Shown piece after piece: positions 27,073 through 36,951 of a DNA stretch of 64,000 bases. The position numbers and the translations under genes were made by a program. The notes below the pieces were generated by a model. The model made no database searches. It was not told the DNA's origin and saw only the letters and a program-made list of their open reading frames with translations. The first letter of the stretch is position 1. Every line of letters starts with the position of its first letter. Source of the stretch: Pseudomonas sp. HMWF032 (GTDB lineage Bacteria; Pseudomonadota; Gammaproteobacteria; Pseudomonadales; Pseudomonadaceae); contig NZ_QAIG01000005.1 of the NCBI RefSeq assembly GCF_003060885.1, positions 129,732 through 193,731 on the forward strand, written 5' to 3'.

Positions 27073-28061
27073 GCTGGCTGACGCCTGATGTGCTGGATGT
27101 GCTGATCGCCGTACTCAAAGCCATCGTGATTTTGTTGGTGGTGGTGGTCTGCGGCGCGCTGCTGAGCTTTGTCGAACGCCGTCTGCTGGGCTGGTGGCAA
27201 GACCGTTACGGCCCCAACCGGGTCGGACCGTTCGGCATGTTTCAGATCGCCGCCGACATGATCAAGATGTTCTTCAAGGAGGACTGGACGCCGCCGTTCG
27301 CCGACAAGTTCATCTTTATCCTGGCGCCGATGATCGCGTTCTCGGCCATGCTGATCGCCTTTGCGATCATCCCGATCACTCCAAACTGGGGCGTGGCCGA
27401 CCTGAACATTGGCATTCTGTTCTTCTTCGCCATGGCGGGTTTGTCGGTGTATGCGGTGCTGTTTGCCGGCTGGGCCAGTAACAACAAGTTCGCCCTGCTC
27501 GGTGCCCTGCGTGCCTCGGCGCAAACGGTGTCCTATGAGGTGTTCCTGGCGCTGGCGCTGATGGGTGTGGTGGCCCAGGTCGGCTCCTTCAACATGCGCG
27601 ACATCGTCGATTATCAGGCGGAGAACCTATGGTTCATCATTCCGCAATTTCTCGGCTTCTGTACCTTCTTTATCGCTGCCGTGGCCGTGACTCACCGTCA
27701 CCCGTTCGACCAGCCAGAGGCCGAGCAGGAGCTGGCCGACGGTTACCACATCGAATATGCCGGGATGAAGTGGGGCATGTTCTTCGTCGGCGAATACGTG
27801 GCCATCGTGACCGTATCGGCGCTGCTGGTAACCCTGTTCTTCGGTGGCTGGCACGGCCCGTTCGGCCTCTTGCCGCAGATTCCGTTCTTCTGGTTCGCCC
27901 TGAAGACCTGCTTCTTCATCATGATCTTCATCCTGTTGCGCGCCTCGATTCCACGCCCACGGTATGACCAGGTCATGGCTTTCAGCTGGAAGTTCTGCCT
28001 TCCGCTGACCTTGATCAACCTGCTGGTGACCGGCGCATTTGTGCTGGCCGCGGCCCAGTAA
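27069..28061 (+). CDS. nuoH: NADH-quinone oxidoreductase subunit H
   Basis: 330-residue membrane subunit with about eight hydrophobic segments; contributes to the quinone chamber. Family signatures are present: [18 protein letters not shown] (about 42-59), [18 protein letters not shown] (about 213-230) and the ARLR-type stretch [16 protein letters not shown] (about 293-308). Coupled to nuoG by ATGA overlap and followed by nuoI after 13 bases. Confidence 0.96.
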   Translation: MSWLTPDVLDVLIAVLKAIVILLVVVVCGALLSFVERRLLGWWQDRYGPNRVGPFGMFQIAADMIKMFFKEDWTPPFADKFIFILAPMIAFSAMLIAFAIIPITPNWGVADLNIGILFFFAMAGLSVYAVLFAGWASNNKFALLGALRASAQTVSYEVFLALALMGVVAQVGSFNMRDIVDYQAENLWFIIPQFLGFCTFFIAAVAVTHRHPFDQPEAEQELADGYHIEYAGMKWGMFFVGEYVAIVTVSALLVTLFFGGWHGPFGLLPQIPFFWFALKTCFFIMIFILLRASIPRPRYDQVMAFSWKFCLPLTLINLLVTGAFVLAAAQ

Positions 28062-28074
28062 GGAGAACCACCGA

Positions 28075-28623
28075 ATGTTCAAATACATATGGGATGTGCT
28101 GGTCGGTACCGGCACCCAACTGCGCAGCCTGGCCATGGTCTTCAGTCACGGCTTTCGCAAGCGTGACACCTTGCAGTACCCGGAAGAAGCCGTGTACCTG
28201 CCGCCGCGCTATCGCGGCCGGATTGTTCTGACCCGCGACCCCGACGGCGAAGAGCGCTGCGTGGCCTGCAACCTGTGTGCGGTGGCTTGCCCGGTGGGTT
28301 GCATTTCATTGCAGAAGGCGGAAACCCCCGATGGCCGCTGGTACCCGGATTTCTTCCGCATCAACTTCTCACGCTGCATCTTCTGCGGTCTGTGTGAAGA
28401 AGCCTGCCCGACCACGGCGATCCAGCTCACCCCGGATTTCGAGATGGGTGAGTTCAAACGTCAGGACCTGGTGTACGAGAAGGAAGACCTGCTGATCAGC
28501 GGACCGGGCAAAAATCCGGACTATAACTTCTACCGCGTCGCCGGTATGGCCATCGCAGGCAAGCCGAAAGGCGCTGCGCAGAATGAAGCCGAACCCATCA
28601 ACGTCAAAGGCTTACTGCCCTAA
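28075..28623 (+). CDS. nuoI: NADH-quinone oxidoreductase subunit I
   Basis: 182-residue ferredoxin-like subunit with two [4Fe-4S] clusters: [12 protein letters not shown] (about 62-73) and [12 protein letters not shown] (about 101-112). Bridges electrons from NuoG toward NuoB. ATG 28075 follows AAGGAGAA at 28060-28067; the frame is open upstream to 28039 but that overlaps nuoH. The gene is followed by an unusual 162-base spacer before nuoJ. Confidence 0.96.
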   Translation: MFKYIWDVLVGTGTQLRSLAMVFSHGFRKRDTLQYPEEAVYLPPRYRGRIVLTRDPDGEERCVACNLCAVACPVGCISLQKAETPDGRWYPDFFRINFSRCIFCGLCEEACPTTAIQLTPDFEMGEFKRQDLVYEKEDLLISGPGKNPDYNFYRVAGMAIAGKPKGAAQNEAEPINVKGLLP

Positions 28624-28633
28624 GGAGCCCGTT

Positions 28634-28743
28634 TAATGCCTGCTGCGCGCGCTGATGCTGCGTTGAAAACAGACTCGGAATGCTCATGTACAAACGTACA
28701 CTCCGCTTCCTCGCCTTTTCTCGCCTTGCCTCAGCTGCGCGCA
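28634..28743. repeat. Inverted-repeat element inside the nuo operon (nuoI-nuoJ spacer)
   Basis: The only large gap in the operon. It is bounded by imperfect inverted arms TGCGCGCGCTGA (28634-28645) and TCAGCTGCGCGCA (28731-28743; one extra base), with TGTAC-AAAC-GTACA at the centre (28687-28700) and imperfect matching arms between (GAAAACAGACTCGGAA against the CTTCCTCGCCTTTTC side). The whole 110 bases can fold as one long stem. The sequence type is one I recall as a dispersed intergenic repeat in Pseudomonas and related genera. It has no coding potential. Confidence 0.65.
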
Positions 28744-28785
28744 CGACGGCTTAGACAGACTCCTACGGAGATATAGAGGATCTAT

Positions 28786-29295
28786 ATGGAATTCGCGTTC
28801 TACCTCGCCGCCGGCGTTGCCGTGGCGTCTACGTTCAGGGTCATCACTGCGAGCAATCCGGTGCATGCTTTGCTGTACCTGATCCTTTCGCTATTGGCGG
28901 TGGCGATGACCTTTTTCGCCTTGGGCGCGCCGTTTGCTGGCGCCCTGGAAATCATCGTTTATGCCGGCGCGATCATGGTGCTGTTCGTCTTCGTGGTGAT
29001 GATGCTCAACCTCGGCCCGGCAGCGGTCGAGCAGGAGCGCCAGTGGCTGACGCCCGGTATCTGGTTCGGGCCATCGCTGCTTTCGGCGCTGTTACTGGGT
29101 CAGCTGCTGTATGTGTTGTTCGAGTCGCCCAGTGGCGCAGCGTTGGGCTTGCAGACCGTTGATGCCAAGGCTGTTGGTATCGCCCTGTACGGGCCTTATC
29201 TGCTGGTGGTGGAGCTGGCCTCCATGCTACTGCTTGGTGCGCTGGTTGCGGCCTATCACCTCGGTCGTCACGATGCCAAGGAGCCAACTGCATGA
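28786..29295 (+). CDS. nuoJ: NADH-quinone oxidoreductase subunit J
   Basis: 169-residue membrane subunit with five hydrophobic segments. The conserved stretch [20 protein letters not shown] (about 63-82) contains the flexible helix that takes part in coupling. GGAGATATAGAGGA at 28767-28780 provides the ribosome site. It restarts the operon after the repeat element and overlaps nuoK by four bases. Confidence 0.95.
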   Translation: MEFAFYLAAGVAVASTFRVITASNPVHALLYLILSLLAVAMTFFALGAPFAGALEIIVYAGAIMVLFVFVVMMLNLGPAAVEQERQWLTPGIWFGPSLLSALLLGQLLYVLFESPSGAALGLQTVDAKAVGIALYGPYLLVVELASMLLLGALVAAYHLGRHDAKEPTA

Positions 29296-29600
29296 ATGCG
29301 ATTCCCCTGGAGCACGGCCTGGCACTGGCCGGCGTGCTGTTCAGCCTGGGCCTGGTTGGCCTGATGGTGCGGCGCAATATCCTCTTTGTGCTGATGAGCC
29401 TGGAAGTGATGATGAATGCCACTGCTCTGGCTTTTGTGGTGGCTGGCAGCCGTTGGGCTCAGCCTGACGGCCAGGTGATGTTTATTCTGGTGATCACCCT
29501 GGCGGCCGCCGAAGCCAGTATTGGTCTGGCGATCCTGTTGCAGCTGTATCGCCGCTTCAACACCCTCGATGTCGACGCTGCCAGCGAGATGCGCGGATGA
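29292..29600 (+). CDS. nuoK: NADH-quinone oxidoreductase subunit K
   Basis: 102-residue membrane subunit with three helices. The conserved glutamates expected for proton movement lie in [11 protein letters not shown] (about 34-44) and [13 protein letters not shown] (about 67-79). ATGA overlaps with both nuoJ and nuoL indicate coupled translation. Confidence 0.95.
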   Translation: MNAIPLEHGLALAGVLFSLGLVGLMVRRNILFVLMSLEVMMNATALAFVVAGSRWAQPDGQVMFILVITLAAAEASIGLAILLQLYRRFNTLDVDAASEMRG

Positions 29601-31447
29601 ACCTTTTATTCCTGACCTGTGTATTTCCGCTGCTGGGCTGGTTTCTTCTGGCCTTCTCGCGCGGGCGTTTCTCCGAAAACCTCTCTGCACTGATCGGTGT
29701 GGGCTCGGTGGGGCTGTCTGCCCTGAGCGCGGCCTGGGTGATCGTGCAGTTCAACCTCAATCCGCCGGAAAACGGTGTGTTCACGCAGGTGCTATGGCAG
29801 TGGATGAGCGTGGCCGGTTTCGCGCCGAGCTTCACCCTCTATCTGGATGGCCTGTCTGTGACCATGCTGGGTGTGGTTACAGGCGTGGGCTTTTTGATCC
29901 ACCTGTTTGCCAGTTGGTACATGCGTGGTGAAGAGGGCTATTCGCGTTTCTTCGCCTACACCAACCTGTTTATCTTCAGCATGCTGCTGCTGGTACTCGG
30001 CGATAACCTGTTGCTGCTGTATTTCGGTTGGGAAGGCGTCGGGCTGTGCTCCTACCTGCTGATCGGCTTCTACTTCAAGCACACACCGAACGGCAATGCA
30101 GCGCTGAAGGCCTTTATCGTCACCCGTATCGGTGACGTGTTCATGGCCATCGGCCTGTTCATTTTGTTCCTCCATCTGGGCACCCTGAATATTCAGGAGC
30201 TGATGGCACTGGCGCCGCAGAAGTATGTGGAAGGTGACAGCTGGCTGTGGATCGCCACGCTGATGCTGCTCGGCGGTGCAGTGGGTAAATCCGCGCAACT
30301 GCCGCTGCAAACCTGGCTGGCGGATGCGATGGCCGGTCCGACCCCGGTTTCCGCGTTGATCCACGCGGCGACCATGGTGACCGCGGGTGTTTACCTGATC
30401 GCGCGGACTCACGGCCTGTTCCTGCTGACCCCGGACATCCTTGAGTTGGTTGGCATTGTCGGCGGCGTGACCCTGGTGCTCGCCGGTTTTGCCGCGCTGG
30501 TGCAGACCGACATCAAGCGCATCCTCGCTTACTCGACCATGAGCCAGATCGGCTACATGTTCCTCGCCCTCGGTGTGGGCGCCTGGGACGCCGCGATCTT
30601 CCACCTGATGACCCACGCCTTCTTCAAGGCCCTGCTGTTCCTCGCCTCCGGTGCGGTGATCAACGCCTGTCACCATGAGCAGAACATCTTCAAGATGGGC
30701 GGCCTGTGGAAGAAACTGCCGTTGGCCTACGCCAGCTTTATCGTCGGCGGCGCTGCTCTGGCGGCGTTGCCGCTGATCACGGCGGGTTTCTATTCCAAGG
30801 ATGAAATCCTCTGGGAAGCCTTTGCCAGTGGTCACCAGTGGCTGCTGTACGCCGGCCTGGCAGGCGCCTTCCTGACGTCGATCTACACCTTCCGCCTGAT
30901 CTTCATCGCCTTCCATGGCGAGCAGAAGATTGAAGCCCATGCCGGCCACGGCGTGGCTCACTGGCTGCCACTGGTGACCCTGATCGTACTGTCGACCTTT
31001 ATCGGCGCGCTGATCAGCCCGCCGCTGGCCGGTGTGCTGCCGCAAAGCGTTGGCCATGCTGGTGGTGAAGCCAAGCACAGCCTGGAAATCGCCTCCGGGG
31101 CCATCGCCATCATCGGTATCGTCCTGGCTGCGTTGCTGTTCCTCGGCAAGCGCAGTTTCGCCACGGCGGTGGCGCAGAGTGCACCGGGGCGCTTTCTGTC
31201 GGCCTGGTGGTTCGCCGCCTGGGGCTTCGACTGGCTCTACGACAAGCTGTTCGTGCAGCCGTACCTGTTGCTGTGCCGGTTGCTCGGGCGTGACCCGATT
31301 GACCGCAGCATTGGCTTGATTCCGCGTCTGGTGCGGGGTGGCAATGCCCTGCTGGCCAGCAGCGAGACTGGTCAGGTGCGCTGGTATGCCACTTCGATTG
31401 CCGGGGGTGCCGTTCTGGTGCTCGCCGTCCTCCTGTTTCTGAATTAA
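29597..31447 (+). CDS. nuoL: NADH-quinone oxidoreductase subunit L
   Basis: 616 residues, distal antiporter-like proton-pumping subunit. The antiporter core has conserved [18 protein letters not shown] (about 141-158), [20 protein letters not shown] (about 231-250) with its lysine, and [15 protein letters not shown]. The C-terminal part (about 500-616) contributes the long lateral helix. Followed by nuoM after 13 bases. Confidence 0.96.
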   Translation: MNLLFLTCVFPLLGWFLLAFSRGRFSENLSALIGVGSVGLSALSAAWVIVQFNLNPPENGVFTQVLWQWMSVAGFAPSFTLYLDGLSVTMLGVVTGVGFLIHLFASWYMRGEEGYSRFFAYTNLFIFSMLLLVLGDNLLLLYFGWEGVGLCSYLLIGFYFKHTPNGNAALKAFIVTRIGDVFMAIGLFILFLHLGTLNIQELMALAPQKYVEGDSWLWIATLMLLGGAVGKSAQLPLQTWLADAMAGPTPVSALIHAATMVTAGVYLIARTHGLFLLTPDILELVGIVGGVTLVLAGFAALVQTDIKRILAYSTMSQIGYMFLALGVGAWDAAIFHLMTHAFFKALLFLASGAVINACHHEQNIFKMGGLWKKLPLAYASFIVGGAALAALPLITAGFYSKDEILWEAFASGHQWLLYAGLAGAFLTSIYTFRLIFIAFHGEQKIEAHAGHGVAHWLPLVTLIVLSTFIGALISPPLAGVLPQSVGHAGGEAKHSLEIASGAIAIIGIVLAALLFLGKRSFATAVAQSAPGRFLSAWWFAAWGFDWLYDKLFVQPYLLLCRLLGRDPIDRSIGLIPRLVRGGNALLASSETGQVRWYATSIAGGAVLVLAVLLFLN

Positions 31448-31460
31448 GGAAAGCAGCCTG

Positions 31461-32990
31461 ATGATTCTGCCCTGGCTAATCCTGATCCCCTTTATCGGCG
31501 GCCTGCTGTGCTGGCAGTGCGAGCGCTTCGGCAACACCCTGCCACGCTGGATTGCCCTACTGACCATGGGCCTGCTGTTCGGGCTGGCGCTTTGGCTGTG
31601 GGCCACCGGCGACTTTAGCCTGGCCCCGGCTCCGGGTGCTGCGCCGCAGTGGGCGGTCGAGTTCCAGCTGCCGTGGATCGAGCGGTTTGGCATCAGCATC
31701 CACCTGGCGCTCGACGGTCTTTCGGTGCTGATGATCAGCCTCACCGGTCTGCTCGGCGTGCTGTCCGTACTCTGCTCGTGGAACGAGATCCAGAACCGCG
31801 TCGGCTTCTTCCACCTCAACCTGATGTGGATACTCGGCGGCGTGGTCGGCGTGTTCCTCGCTGTCGACCTGTTCCTGTTCTTTTTCTTCTGGGAAATGAT
31901 GCTGGTGCCGATGTACTTCCTCATCGCGCTCTGGGGGCATAGCGGCAGTGACGGCAAGACGCGGATCTACGCCGCCACCAAGTTCTTCATCTTCACCCAG
32001 GCCAGCGGCCTGGTGATGCTGGTGGCGATCCTCGGCCTGGTGTTCGTGCATTTCGACCAGACCGGCGTGTTGACCTTTAACTACGCCGACCTGCTGCAGA
32101 CCAAGATGGCCGCCGGCACCGAGTACATCCTGATGCTCGGCTTCTTCATCGCCTTCGCGGTGAAGTTCCCGGTGGTGCCGTTCCACTCCTGGCTGCCGGA
32201 CGCCCACGCCCAGGCACCAACCGCTGGTTCCGTGGACCTGGCCGGTATCCTGCTGAAAACCGCCGCCTATGGCCTGATGCGCTTCGCCCTGCCGCTGTTT
32301 CCCAATGCCTCGGCCGAGTTCGCGCCGATTGCCCAGTGGCTTGGCGTGTTCGCCATCATCTATGGCGCTTTGCTGTCGTTCGCACAGACCGATATCAAGC
32401 GTCTGGTGGCCTTCTCCAGCGTGTCGCACATGGGCTTTGTGCTGATCGCCATCTACTCGGCCAGCGAGATCGCCCTGCAGGGCGCGGTGGTGCAGATGAT
32501 GGCGCACGGGCTGTCCGCGGCGGCGCTGTTTATCCTCTGCGGTCAGCTGTATGAGCGCCTGCACACCCGCGACATGCGCGAGATGGGCGGCATCTGGGCG
32601 CGTATGCCCTGGCTGCCGGCCATCAGCTTGTTCTTCGCCGCTGCTGCCTTGGGGTTGCCGGGTACCGGTAACTTCGTCGGCGAGTTCCTGATTCTGATCG
32701 GCAGCTTCCAGAGTGCGCCTTGGGTCACCGTGGTTGCCGCAACTGGCCTGGTGTTCGGCTCGGTCTACTCGCTGATCATGATTCACCGCGCCTACTTCGG
32801 TCCGGCCAAGGCGGATAGCGCCCTGCCAGGTCTGAAGCTGCGCGAGCTGAGCATGGTGCTGGGCCTGGCCGTGCTGCTGATCCTGCTCGGCGTCTATCCG
32901 CAGCCGGTGCTCGACACCTCCGCCGCCAGCATGCAAGGCGTGCAGCAGTGGCTGGGTAGTGCAATCAATCAACCTGTTCCGGTCCGGTAA
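31461..32990 (+). CDS. nuoM: NADH-quinone oxidoreductase subunit M
   Basis: 509 residues, second antiporter-like subunit with about 14 hydrophobic segments. Key stretches: [20 protein letters not shown] (about 137-156) with the conserved Glu, [20 protein letters not shown] (about 231-250) with the lysine, and [20 protein letters not shown]. Seven bases before nuoN. Confidence 0.96.
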   Translation: MILPWLILIPFIGGLLCWQCERFGNTLPRWIALLTMGLLFGLALWLWATGDFSLAPAPGAAPQWAVEFQLPWIERFGISIHLALDGLSVLMISLTGLLGVLSVLCSWNEIQNRVGFFHLNLMWILGGVVGVFLAVDLFLFFFFWEMMLVPMYFLIALWGHSGSDGKTRIYAATKFFIFTQASGLVMLVAILGLVFVHFDQTGVLTFNYADLLQTKMAAGTEYILMLGFFIAFAVKFPVVPFHSWLPDAHAQAPTAGSVDLAGILLKTAAYGLMRFALPLFPNASAEFAPIAQWLGVFAIIYGALLSFAQTDIKRLVAFSSVSHMGFVLIAIYSASEIALQGAVVQMMAHGLSAAALFILCGQLYERLHTRDMREMGGIWARMPWLPAISLFFAAAALGLPGTGNFVGEFLILIGSFQSAPWVTVVAATGLVFGSVYSLIMIHRAYFGPAKADSALPGLKLRELSMVLGLAVLLILLGVYPQPVLDTSAASMQGVQQWLGSAINQPVPVR

Positions 32991-32997
32991 GTAGCGT

Positions 32998-34473
32998 ATG
33001 GAATTCACGACTCAACACTTTATTGCGCTGCTGCCGCTGCTGATCACCAGTGTCACCATCGTGCTGGTGATGCTGGCGATTGCCTGGAAGCGCAATCACG
33101 CCATGACCTTCGGCCTCTCGGTGCTGGGTCTCAACCTGGCCCTGCTGTCGTTGCTGCCCGCCCTGGACGTGACGCCGATTGAGGTCACCCCGCTGTTGCT
33201 GGTGGATAAATTCGCCTGCTACTACATGGCCCTGGTGCTAGCCGCCACGCTGGCCTGTGTGACCCTGATCCACGCTTACCTGGGCGGCGAGTCCGGCAAG
33301 GGCTATCCAGGCAACCGTGAAGAGCTGTACCTGCTGATGCTGCTGTCTGCCGCTGGTGGTTTGGTGCTGGTCAGTGCGCAGCACTTGGCGGGCCTGTTTA
33401 TCGGCCTGGAGCTGCTGTCGGTGCCGACCTACGGCATGATCGCCTACGCCTTCTTCAACAAGCGTTCGCTGGAAGCCGGCATCAAGTACATGGTGCTGTC
33501 CGCCGCAGGCTCGGCATTTCTCCTGTTCGGCATGGCGCTGCTGTATGCCGAGTCGGGCAACCTGACGTTCGCTGGCATCGGCGCCAAGCTGGCCGCCGAT
33601 GGCCTGCCGAGCATGCTGGCGCAGTTGGGCGTGGGCATGATGCTGATTGGTCTGGCGTTCAAACTGTCGCTGGTGCCGTTCCACTTGTGGACCCCGGACG
33701 TTTATGAAGGCGCTCCGGCGCCGGTGGCAGCCTTCCTCGCCACCGCCAGTAAAGTTGCGGTGTTTGCCGTGCTGCTGCGTTTGTATCAGATGTCACCGGC
33801 CACCGCAGGCGGCTGGTTGAATGACCTGCTGACCTTGATTGCCATCGCCTCGATTATCTTCGGCAACCTGCTGGCGCTGCTGCAGAACAACCTCAAGCGG
33901 CTGCTCGGTTATTCCTCGATCGCCCACTTCGGTTACCTGCTGGTGGCGCTGATCGCCAGCAAGGGGCTGGCGGTGGAGGCGGTGGGCGTGTACCTGGCCA
34001 CCTATGTGCTGACCAGCTTGGGTGCGTTCGGCGTGATTACCCTGATGTCGACGCCCTACAGCGGCCGTGATGCCGATGCCCTGTATGAATACCGTGGGCT
34101 GTTCTGGCGCCGTCCGTACCTGACTGCCGTGCTCACCGTGATGATGCTGTCGCTGGCCGGTATTCCGCTGACGGCCGGTTTTATCGGCAAGTTCTACGTG
34201 GTCGCTGCTGGCGTGCAATCGCAGCAGTGGTGGCTGCTCGCCGCCCTGGTGATCGGCAGCGCCATCGGCGTGTTCTATTACCTGCGGGTGATGGTCACCC
34301 TGTTTATGGTCGAGCCGAACCTGCGCCGCCATGACGCGCCTCTGCATTGGGGACAGCAGGCGGGTGGTGTAATGTTGCTGTTCGTCGCGTTGCTGGCGTT
34401 CTTCCTCGGTGTGTACCCACAGCCGCTGTTGGAGCTGGTGCAACAGGCCGGCCTGGTGGCACTGTTGCCCTGA
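32998..34473 (+). CDS. nuoN: NADH-quinone oxidoreductase subunit N
   Basis: 491 residues, third antiporter-like subunit of the membrane arm. Motifs: AGLFIGLELLSVPTYGMIAY (about 127-146), GLAFKLSLVPFHLWTPDVYE (about 217-236) and LLQNNLKRLLGYSSIAHFGY (about 296-315). Last of the 13 nuo genes. No terminator is visible after it; the next gene begins about 15-30 bases downstream. Confidence 0.96.
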   Translation: MEFTTQHFIALLPLLITSVTIVLVMLAIAWKRNHAMTFGLSVLGLNLALLSLLPALDVTPIEVTPLLLVDKFACYYMALVLAATLACVTLIHAYLGGESGKGYPGNREELYLLMLLSAAGGLVLVSAQHLAGLFIGLELLSVPTYGMIAYAFFNKRSLEAGIKYMVLSAAGSAFLLFGMALLYAESGNLTFAGIGAKLAADGLPSMLAQLGVGMMLIGLAFKLSLVPFHLWTPDVYEGAPAPVAAFLATASKVAVFAVLLRLYQMSPATAGGWLNDLLTLIAIASIIFGNLLALLQNNLKRLLGYSSIAHFGYLLVALIASKGLAVEAVGVYLATYVLTSLGAFGVITLMSTPYSGRDADALYEYRGLFWRRPYLTAVLTVMMLSLAGIPLTAGFIGKFYVVAAGVQSQQWWLLAALVIGSAIGVFYYLRVMVTLFMVEPNLRRHDAPLHWGQQAGGVMLLFVALLAFFLGVYPQPLLELVQQAGLVALLP

Positions 34474-34503
34474 TGAGCAACAGACCCTATGGAATACGCA
34501 GCG

Positions 34504-35355
34504 ATGAGTAAGACACTGATGATCGCCGGCTGTGGTGATGTCGGCAGCCGTTTGGGTCAGCAGCTAAGCGCCGTAGGCTGGACGGTGTATGGCTTGCGCC
34601 GCAGTGTGGCGCTGCTGCCACAGGGTATTCGCCCGGTAGCCGGTGATCTGCATACCGATGCCTGCCCGGCTGCCTGGCCGAGCGAACCGCTGGATTACCT
34701 GGTGTATTGCGCGGCCGCCACCGAGCACGACGAGGCCGGTTACCGTGCGGCCTATGTTGACGGCCTGCGCCGCGTGCTGGGTTGGCTGGCGCAACAGGGC
34801 CAATGGCCAAAACGCCTGCTGTTTGTCTCCAGCAGCGGTGTGTATGGACAGCAGCTCGGTGAATGGGTGGATGAAAACTCTCCCGCAGAAGCCGATAGCT
34901 ACTCCGGACGGATCATGCGTGAAGCCGAGCAGCTGGCATTGCGAAGTGGGTTGCCCGCTAGCCTGGTGCGCCTCACCGGCATCTACGGTCCAGGCCGCGA
35001 ATGGCTGCTCAAGCAGGTGCGCCAGGGCTATCGAGTTGTCAGCGAGCCGCCGCTGTACGGTAACCGTATCCATGTCGATGATGCCGCAGGGCTACTGGCT
35101 TATCTGCTGCAAGCCGATGTCCGTGGTGTGGCGCTGGATGATTGTTATATCGGCGTCGACGATCAGCCGGCGCCGCTGCATGAGGTGGTGGCCTGGCTGC
35201 GCGAACAACTGGACATCAGCCACTGGTCTGCAGAAGCGACTGTGCGCCGCACCGGAAGCAAACGTTGCAGTAATGGCCGCGCCCGTGCGCTGGGTTGGCA
35301 GCCGCAGTATCCCAGCTATCGCGAGGGTTACACGGCAATTTTGAGCGGTGCGTAA
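34504..35355 (+). CDS. SDR-family NAD(P)-binding protein, YeeZ-like
   Basis: About 283 residues. An N-terminal Rossmann site MIAGCGDVGSRLG (about 5-17) and, further on, LLFVSSSGVYG and a DSYSGRIMREAE stretch in the place of the SDR Tyr-x3-Lys, where arginine follows instead of lysine; such atypical SDRs (E. coli YeeZ type) have no proven reaction. Starts are possible at 34489 (MEYAAM) and 34504 (MSKTLM); I favour 34504 because the Rossmann strand starts there. It directly follows nuoN with no terminator, so read-through is likely. Substrate unknown. Confidence 0.82.
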   Translation: MSKTLMIAGCGDVGSRLGQQLSAVGWTVYGLRRSVALLPQGIRPVAGDLHTDACPAAWPSEPLDYLVYCAAATEHDEAGYRAAYVDGLRRVLGWLAQQGQWPKRLLFVSSSGVYGQQLGEWVDENSPAEADSYSGRIMREAEQLALRSGLPASLVRLTGIYGPGREWLLKQVRQGYRVVSEPPLYGNRIHVDDAAGLLAYLLQADVRGVALDDCYIGVDDQPAPLHEVVAWLREQLDISHWSAEATVRRTGSKRCSNGRARALGWQPQYPSYREGYTAILSGA

Positions 35356-35361
35356 GCGCGC

Positions 35362-36096
35362 TTAACGCTGTTGCAGCAACCAGCGTTGCTGGCCCTTGTA
35401 GAAGTTCGGCATTTCATCAATCTGTGAGCTGTTCAGCGCTTCGAAGACGCGGAGCTCATCGTCCTTACGCTCGAACAGCCAGTTTTGGCCCTGGTCGCCC
35501 AACTGCAACCAGAGGCTGTCGAACTCGCCACTCATCGCCGCACAATCACCTGCCAGACACAGGGCATAGCGCTCTGCGCCTGGCAGCCCCTGCACGCTGC
35601 CGTCGGCCTGGAACAACACCAGACCACCTTCCCCCAAGCCTTCCTTGATCAACCAGGTACCGCCTAGGTAAGCGCCATACAACGCCTGCTCGAAGCTGCT
35701 CCCCGGCGGGGCGAGTGCGCCTGGCACGGCTGGTGCCCGGACAAAGCGCTGCTCCGGCCAGGTATCGCTCTGCGCCTGAATCAGTTCGCCATTGCTCAGA
35801 CTCAGTGATTCTTGAAAATCACCGTAGAAATGCACGCGCAGCGGGCCTGTTTTATCGCGTTCGAAGGTACCTTCACCCCGTTCAAAACCATTGCTGAAAC
35901 TGGCCAGTCGGCGCTGGCCATCGATCTGCCACTCCAGATTGGGGCCATAGGCCAGCAGGGCTTCGCGCAGGTTGCCCCGCTCCACGGCGTCATCGATAGC
36001 AGCCTGGTTAATCCAGGTGCCACTGGGATCTTGGGGTGGGCTGGCGCAACCACTGAGTAGGACGGAGGAAATAAGGGCTGTAGACAGGCAACGCAT
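35362..36096 (-). CDS. Lipoprotein, conserved hypothetical
   Basis: 244 residues. The signal peptide MRCLSTALISSVLLSGCASP ends in a lipobox LSGC (Cys 16), so it should be lipid-anchored in the outer or inner membrane. The remainder has two similar-looking beta-rich halves with phrases DPSGTWINQ (about 21) and GGTWLIKEGL (about 150), each followed by a predicted set of strands; this hints at an internal duplication. I recognise no family. Downstream of tonB on the same strand behind a strong hairpin, and convergent with the SDR gene. Confidence 0.75.
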   Translation of the reverse strand: MRCLSTALISSVLLSGCASPPQDPSGTWINQAAIDDAVERGNLREALLAYGPNLEWQIDGQRRLASFSNGFERGEGTFERDKTGPLRVHFYGDFQESLSLSNGELIQAQSDTWPEQRFVRAPAVPGALAPPGSSFEQALYGAYLGGTWLIKEGLGEGGLVLFQADGSVQGLPGAERYALCLAGDCAAMSGEFDSLWLQLGDQGQNWLFERKDDELRVFEALNSSQIDEMPNFYKGQQRWLLQQR

Positions 36097-36192
36097 GGCG
36101 GCGTCCTCAGGGCAGAGCAGAGACGGTAGTTGAGCCGCCCCGGTGGTGGATTCGCTCAGCAGAATAGCGTTATTTAGGCCTGGCGTTACAGC

Positions 36193-36221
36193 GGCAGCCC
36201 GTGCAGGTCGCACGGGCTGCC
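36193..36221 (-). terminator. Strong hairpin after tonB
   Basis: Perfect 12-bp inverted repeat GGCAGCCCGTGC / GCACGGGCTGCC around a 5-base loop, beginning five bases beyond the tonB stop. No T-run follows, but position and stem strength suggest it ends or reduces transcription from exbB-exbD-tonB. Confidence 0.6.
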
Positions 36222-36225
36222 AGCT

Positions 36226-36951
36226 TTAACGGGTGAGTTCGAATTTGATCGGGAAGTCCAGGCTGATGCTGCCACTGCTCAGCACCTCCTGCGGTGGCCG
36301 CGGTACTGGGCTGGCCTTGCGCAGCTGGATCAGCACATCGCGATCAAAGGATGGGCGCGCGGTGGAGGCCTTTATCTTGCCCAGCAGAATATCGCCGCGA
36401 CCATTGACGTCGAACGTCAGGGTCACCGCTTGGATATGCCCAATCCGGTTGAACCGCCGCTCGCGATCTGGGTAATGCAGGCGGCTGCTCAGGTGCGCAT
36501 GTACCTTGCTCAGCCAGAGGGTGCGCGCCTGATGGTCCTCACTGGGTGCGCTCTGACGCGGTGCAGCCTGTTGCTGTGCGGCCGGGGCCGCATCGTTGCT
36601 GGCCTGTGCAGTTTCCGGTGTGGGTGTTTCCACTGGCTTGGGCTGTGGTTTCGGCTGGGGGGGGCGCGGTTTGGGTTTCGGCTTGGGCTGGGCGACTGCC
36701 AGCTTCGGCTTGGGCGCTTCGATCAGCTTGGGCTGTGGCTCGGGTTCCGGCTCGGGCTGCTGGATCACCGGTGGCGTTGGCTTGGGTGCAGCAACCAGTG
36801 GTTGCAGTTCGACCAGCATCGCCGCTGGCGGTGGCTCTACGGCAATGGCTTGCGGGTGCCAGTACAGCGCCCAGATAAACAGGGCAACGTGCAAGGTGAC
36901 CACCAGCAGCAGGCTGGCCATCCAGAAGAGGCTACGGTGAGAGCGGGTCAT
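36226..36951 (-). CDS. tonB: Energy transducer TonB
   Basis: 241 residues. A single N-terminal membrane anchor (about 8-30), a long Pro/Lys/Glu-rich spacer (about 55-115, with repeats such as KPKPKPRPP and EPEPEPQPK) spanning the periplasm, and a C-terminal TonB domain (about 150-241; LHYPDRERRFNRIGHIQAVT). It passes proton-motive energy from ExbB-ExbD to outer-membrane receptors for iron siderophores and similar. Four bases overlap with exbD, so translation is coupled. Confidence 0.93.
   Translation of the reverse strand: MTRSHRSLFWMASLLLVVTLHVALFIWALYWHPQAIAVEPPPAAMLVELQPLVAAPKPTPPVIQQPEPEPEPQPKLIEAPKPKLAVAQPKPKPKPRPPQPKPQPKPVETPTPETAQASNDAAPAAQQQAAPRQSAPSEDHQARTLWLSKVHAHLSSRLHYPDRERRFNRIGHIQAVTLTFDVNGRGDILLGKIKASTARPSFDRDVLIQLRKASPVPRPPQEVLSSGSISLDFPIKFELTR

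Noticed and set aside
29792..31957. Open frame of 721 codons on the minus strand opposite nuoL and nuoM
   Set aside because: Low-complexity, His/Gln/Arg-rich translation typical of a shadow frame; it also spans two real genes.
31557..33008. Open frame of 483 codons opposite nuoM
   Set aside because: Composition dominated by His, Gln, Glu and Asp; no start context and no family.
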